In this document: positions 62,091-64,000 of the stretch, one piece after another | Layout: the number at the start of each line of letters is the position of its first letter | Position numbering within the stretch: position 1 is the first letter of the stretch | Notes under the pieces: model-generated | The model's database searches: none | Told to the model about the DNA's origin: nothing | The model's input: the letters and a program-made list of their open reading frames with translations, nothing else | Position numbers and translations under genes: made by a program | Source: Pseudomonas parakoreensis | GTDB taxonomy: Bacteria; Pseudomonadota; Gammaproteobacteria; Pseudomonadales; Pseudomonadaceae | Reading direction: 5' to 3' | Length of the DNA stretch: 64,000 nt | Assembly: GCF_021602155.1 (NCBI RefSeq) | Contig: NZ_BQHY01000010.1 | Span: 124,001-188,000 of the forward strand

Positions 62091-63197
62091 ATGAGCAGCA
62101 CCGACACCGCCGCCCCGGCGTTAAAGGAAATCTTCAACGCCGAACGCCTGCAACACATCGCCAGCGAAATGAGCGCCGTGTACCCGGCGTTCAAGGCCAA
62201 GGCGTTTCTCCAGCATGCCAGCCAAGGGTTGGCGGAATTGTCGGTGATGCAACGCATGGCCCGCGTCAGCGAAAGCCTGCACGCCGTGCTGCCACTGGAC
62301 TACGAAGATTCCCTCGACGTCCTGCGCGAACTCGCCCCCCGCCTCAACAGCGGATTCGTCAGCATGTGCCTGCCGCACTACGTCGCCAGCTACGGCGGCC
62401 ACGCCTTCGATACCTCGATGCAAGCGCTGAAATACTTCACCACCTTCGGCTCCTCCGAATTCGCCATCCGCCACTTCCTGCGCAGCGACCTCGAACGCTC
62501 GCTGGAACTCATGCACGACTGGACCCAAGACCAAAACCACCACGTCCGCCGCCTCGCCAGCGAAGGCACCCGCCCTCGCCTGCCCTGGTCATTCCGCCTG
62601 GAAGCCGTGCAAGCCAACCCGCAACTGACCGCCGGCATCCTCGATCGGTTAAAGGCAGACGAGAGTCTGTACGTGCGCAAGTCCGTGGCGAACCATCTGA
62701 ATGACGTGACCAAAGAGCATCCGGAATGGGTGCTGGACACGATTGAAGGCTGGCCACCGGAGAACAAACACACGGCATGGATTGCCAAGCATGCGCTGCG
62801 CAGCTTGATCAAACAGGGAGATTTGCGCGCGCTGACGGTGATTGGTGCGGGTGCGAAGGCTGAGGTTAAGTTGCTGGATGTGCGGGTTGAACCGGCGGTG
62901 GTTCGGTTGGGGGAAGCGATTACGTTGTCGTTTACGGTGAAGTCGACGGTGGCGCATGAACAGCGCTTGGTGATTGATTATGCGATTGACTATGTGAAGG
63001 CGAATGGCGGGGTTTCGGGGAAGGTTTTCAAGTTGAAGACGGTGGTGTTGGCGGGGTTTGGGGAAGTGGTTGTGGGGAGGCGGCAGGTGCTTAAGGATTT
63101 TACGACGCGGAAGCATTTTGTGGGGCGGCATGGGGTTAGGGTTTTGGTGAATGGGGAGGTTTTGGGGGGGGCTGCGTTCAACATCGTTGCTGATTGA
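62091..63197 (+). CDS. DNA alkylation repair (AlkC/AlkD-like HEAT-repeat) protein
   Basis: ATG 62091 gives 368 residues. The body is alpha-helical HEAT-like repeats, with EGTRPRLPWSFRLEAVQANP and SLYVRKSVANHLNDVTKEHP as the most recognisable family segments. The C-terminal ~100 residues are beta-rich (VEPAVVRLGEAITLSFTVKS), the pattern of the AlkC-type immunoglobulin-like extension. It probably excises or binds alkylated bases. Codon use in the last 350 bp is GTG/GGG-rich and unlike the first part. Confidence 0.9.
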   Translation: MSSTDTAAPALKEIFNAERLQHIASEMSAVYPAFKAKAFLQHASQGLAELSVMQRMARVSESLHAVLPLDYEDSLDVLRELAPRLNSGFVSMCLPHYVASYGGHAFDTSMQALKYFTTFGSSEFAIRHFLRSDLERSLELMHDWTQDQNHHVRRLASEGTRPRLPWSFRLEAVQANPQLTAGILDRLKADESLYVRKSVANHLNDVTKEHPEWVLDTIEGWPPENKHTAWIAKHALRSLIKQGDLRALTVIGAGAKAEVKLLDVRVEPAVVRLGEAITLSFTVKSTVAHEQRLVIDYAIDYVKANGGVSGKVFKLKTVVLAGFGEVVVGRRQVLKDFTTRKHFVGRHGVRVLVNGEVLGGAAFNIVAD

Positions 63198-63256
63198 TAC
63201 TGCTAATGGATTCCGTTGATATGACGGGACTTGGACTGATAGGAAGTTACGGATGG

Positions 63257-63313
63257 GGCTGCTTTCGGCCAGAAGCGGCCGTCTGTGAGCCGCAGCTTTC
63301 GGCCAGAAACAGA
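63257..63313. repeat. Short direct repeat GCTTTCGGCCAGAA
   Basis: The unit gctttcggccagaa occurs at 63261-63274 and again at 63296-63309, separated by a GCGGCCGTCTGTGAGCCGCA spacer that itself contains the complementary segments GCGGC and GCCGC. It begins the AT-richer right end of the window. Confidence 0.6.
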
Positions 63314-63365
63314 CTTTTCAACGCTAGAATTAAGCGGATGGTAACTCGTCCAACTGGATGAATGA

Positions 63366-63642
63366 TTAGGGCGCATTCCAGTCAATTGTGATGTCACCTG
63401 TGTTAACGAAGAGAGCGACCTCCGCAATCGAAAACTGGATGCCTCCCATTGCGGTCACTGAATGCCAGTAGCTGTATTGCCAAATTTCTGGCGGTACGTA
63501 GACGCAGCTTCCATGAGCACACGCAAAATATTTTCCCGTCTGAATATATCTGTTGAGCGCATCGCCCCCAAAGATACTAGCTGACCGCTACGAAGGTGAA
63601 AAAGTTGAGCAAGGCAAGCACTAACGTGGGTACAAAACCCAC
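63366..63642 (-). pseudogene. Frameshifted remnant of a small membrane-protein gene
   Basis: Two adjoining frames make one sensible protein. From GTG 63642 the first reads VGFVPTLVLALLNFFTFVAV, a membrane segment, then hits TAG. In the next frame, overlapping by two bases, it continues ASIFGGDALNRYIQTGKYFA, then CAHGSCVYVPPEIWQYSYWH, and ends ...FVNTGDITIDWNAP with TAA at 63366. The second frame has no early start codon, so a frameshift in an originally ~92-residue gene is the simplest reading. No family recognised. A sequencing error would also give this picture. Confidence 0.55.
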
Positions 63643-63883
63643 CGTGCTCGATTCGACAAACTATCGAAGGTGAGATGCGATTTCATGAGACCGAATTACT
63701 GAACACACGAACCCTTGGGTCCGGTTATACGACCCTGATTGCGTCCAAAAACCTAGACGCCCCCCCTATACTGGTTGGAACTTATCTTCTCTTGAGACTG
63801 GGACTGCTTTTTTCTGAGAAATAAATCATTCTCCTTTTTCAATGACAAAAGCTACCATTACAGTAGCTTCTGCCAGCGACAAC
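63643..63883. other. AT-richer gap without a supported gene
   Basis: All frames here are short. On the minus strand, AAAAGGAG lies before a 13-codon frame (MIYFSEKSS) that ends soon. A GCGTCTAGG/TGGACGC-type hairpin lies near 63750-63770, next to a C-run. No clear gene or element is seen. A terminator-like hairpin for the gene at the right edge lies at 63849-63869. Confidence 0.4.
63849..63869 (-). terminator. Terminator-like hairpin after the right-edge gene
   Basis: On the minus strand, AAGCTAC-TGTAATG-GTAGCTTTT forms a stem of 7 bp followed by a short T-run. It lies just past the stop of the partial gene at the window edge. Confidence 0.6.
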
Positions 63884-64000
63884 TTATTTTTTTGAAGATT
63901 TGCTAGGTTTCAAGTCGGGATTGTTTCCTTGCGTGTCTTTATTATCACGACGACGCTTGTCAACTTCACCGGTTGATTTAGCGATTGGTTTTGGGCCTGG
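63884..64000 (-). CDS. 3' end of an unknown gene (partial)
   Basis: The last 38 codons before TAA are visible. The product end reads PGPKPIAKSTGEVDKRRRDN, then a Lys/Ser/Asn-rich tail (DLKPSKSSKK). It is hydrophilic and basic, like the linker or tail of a secreted or DNA-binding protein. Composition is AT-rich. The rest of the gene is outside the window, so no function can be given. Confidence 0.5.
   Translation of the reverse strand, partial: PGPKPIAKSTGEVDKRRRDNKDTQGNNPDLKPSKSSKK

Noticed and set aside
63203-63427. 74-codon minus-strand frame over the GCTTTCGGCCAGAA repeats
   Set aside because: It translates repeat sequence and overlaps the 3' end of the frameshifted membrane-protein remnant in another frame; no ribosome site or protein pattern supports it.

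Overview
The window looks like a chromosomal segment of a Pseudomonas of the fluorescens group. It is GC-rich with tightly packed genes. It carries Pseudomonas-typical small families (DUF1652, DUF2789, DUF3087), an mrp antiporter operon with fused A and B subunits, and many intergenic palindromic repeat pairs of the GTAGGAGCTGC and GCTCCCACAG types that litter fluorescens-group genomes. No rRNA, tRNA, CRISPR array, insertion sequence or complete prophage was seen.

Layout. (1) About 1-12070: a secreted-peroxidase locus. A very large RTX protein with an animal-type haem peroxidase domain runs off the left edge on the minus strand. Next to it lie a NarL-type sensor kinase, a convergent LuxR/NarL response regulator, and a complete type I secretion operon (ABC exporter, membrane fusion protein, TolC-like outer membrane protein). 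The export genes very probably secrete the peroxidase, and the two-component pair probably controls it. (2) About 12250-18770: a catabolic cluster: FAD oxidoreductase, Rid-family protein, DUF1028 protein, M20 deacylase, LysR regulator and NCS1 permease. It probably imports and degrades an unidentified nitrogen compound. (3) About 18870-29410: metabolic genes (GST, M24 peptidase-fold protein, LysR plus aldehyde dehydrogenase, DUF1624 membrane protein, a split PqiA pair, a YdiJ-like FAD/Fe-S dehydrogenase and a divergent LysR). (4) About 29460-33250: small accessory and housekeeping genes, including a DUF6338-like membrane protein overlapping a 45-residue gene, a lipoprotein, a Nudix hydrolase and a deacetylase lipoprotein. 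(5) About 33380-36510: two divergent sulfonate/taurine-type binding proteins and one permease with no ATPase; a sigma-54-like promoter precedes the plus-strand pair. (6) About 36560-45000: SRAP protein, AzlCD, PpnN, FAD protein, and an XRE-cupin regulator divergent from an EamA exporter. (7) 45179-51236: the six-gene mrp Na+/H+ antiporter operon. (8) About 51380-57630: DUF2946 protein plus TonB-dependent receptor, an orphan betaine-type binding protein, and several small unknown genes. (9) About 57740-63200: an unusual chemoreceptor with a C-terminal sensor-like domain, a cysteine-poor DksA-like protein, an RpiR regulator, and a GST with a DNA-alkylation-repair HEAT protein. (10) About 63200-64000: an AT-richer end with a frameshifted membrane-protein remnant and the 3' end of an unknown gene.

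The most promising places for new biology are the FAD/Rid/DUF1028/M20/NCS1 cluster, the peroxidase-secretion-signalling locus with its palindromes, the DUF6338-like two-gene unit, and the cytoplasmic C-terminal domain of the chemoreceptor. Every function given here rests on reading motifs and context by eye; no database search was run.
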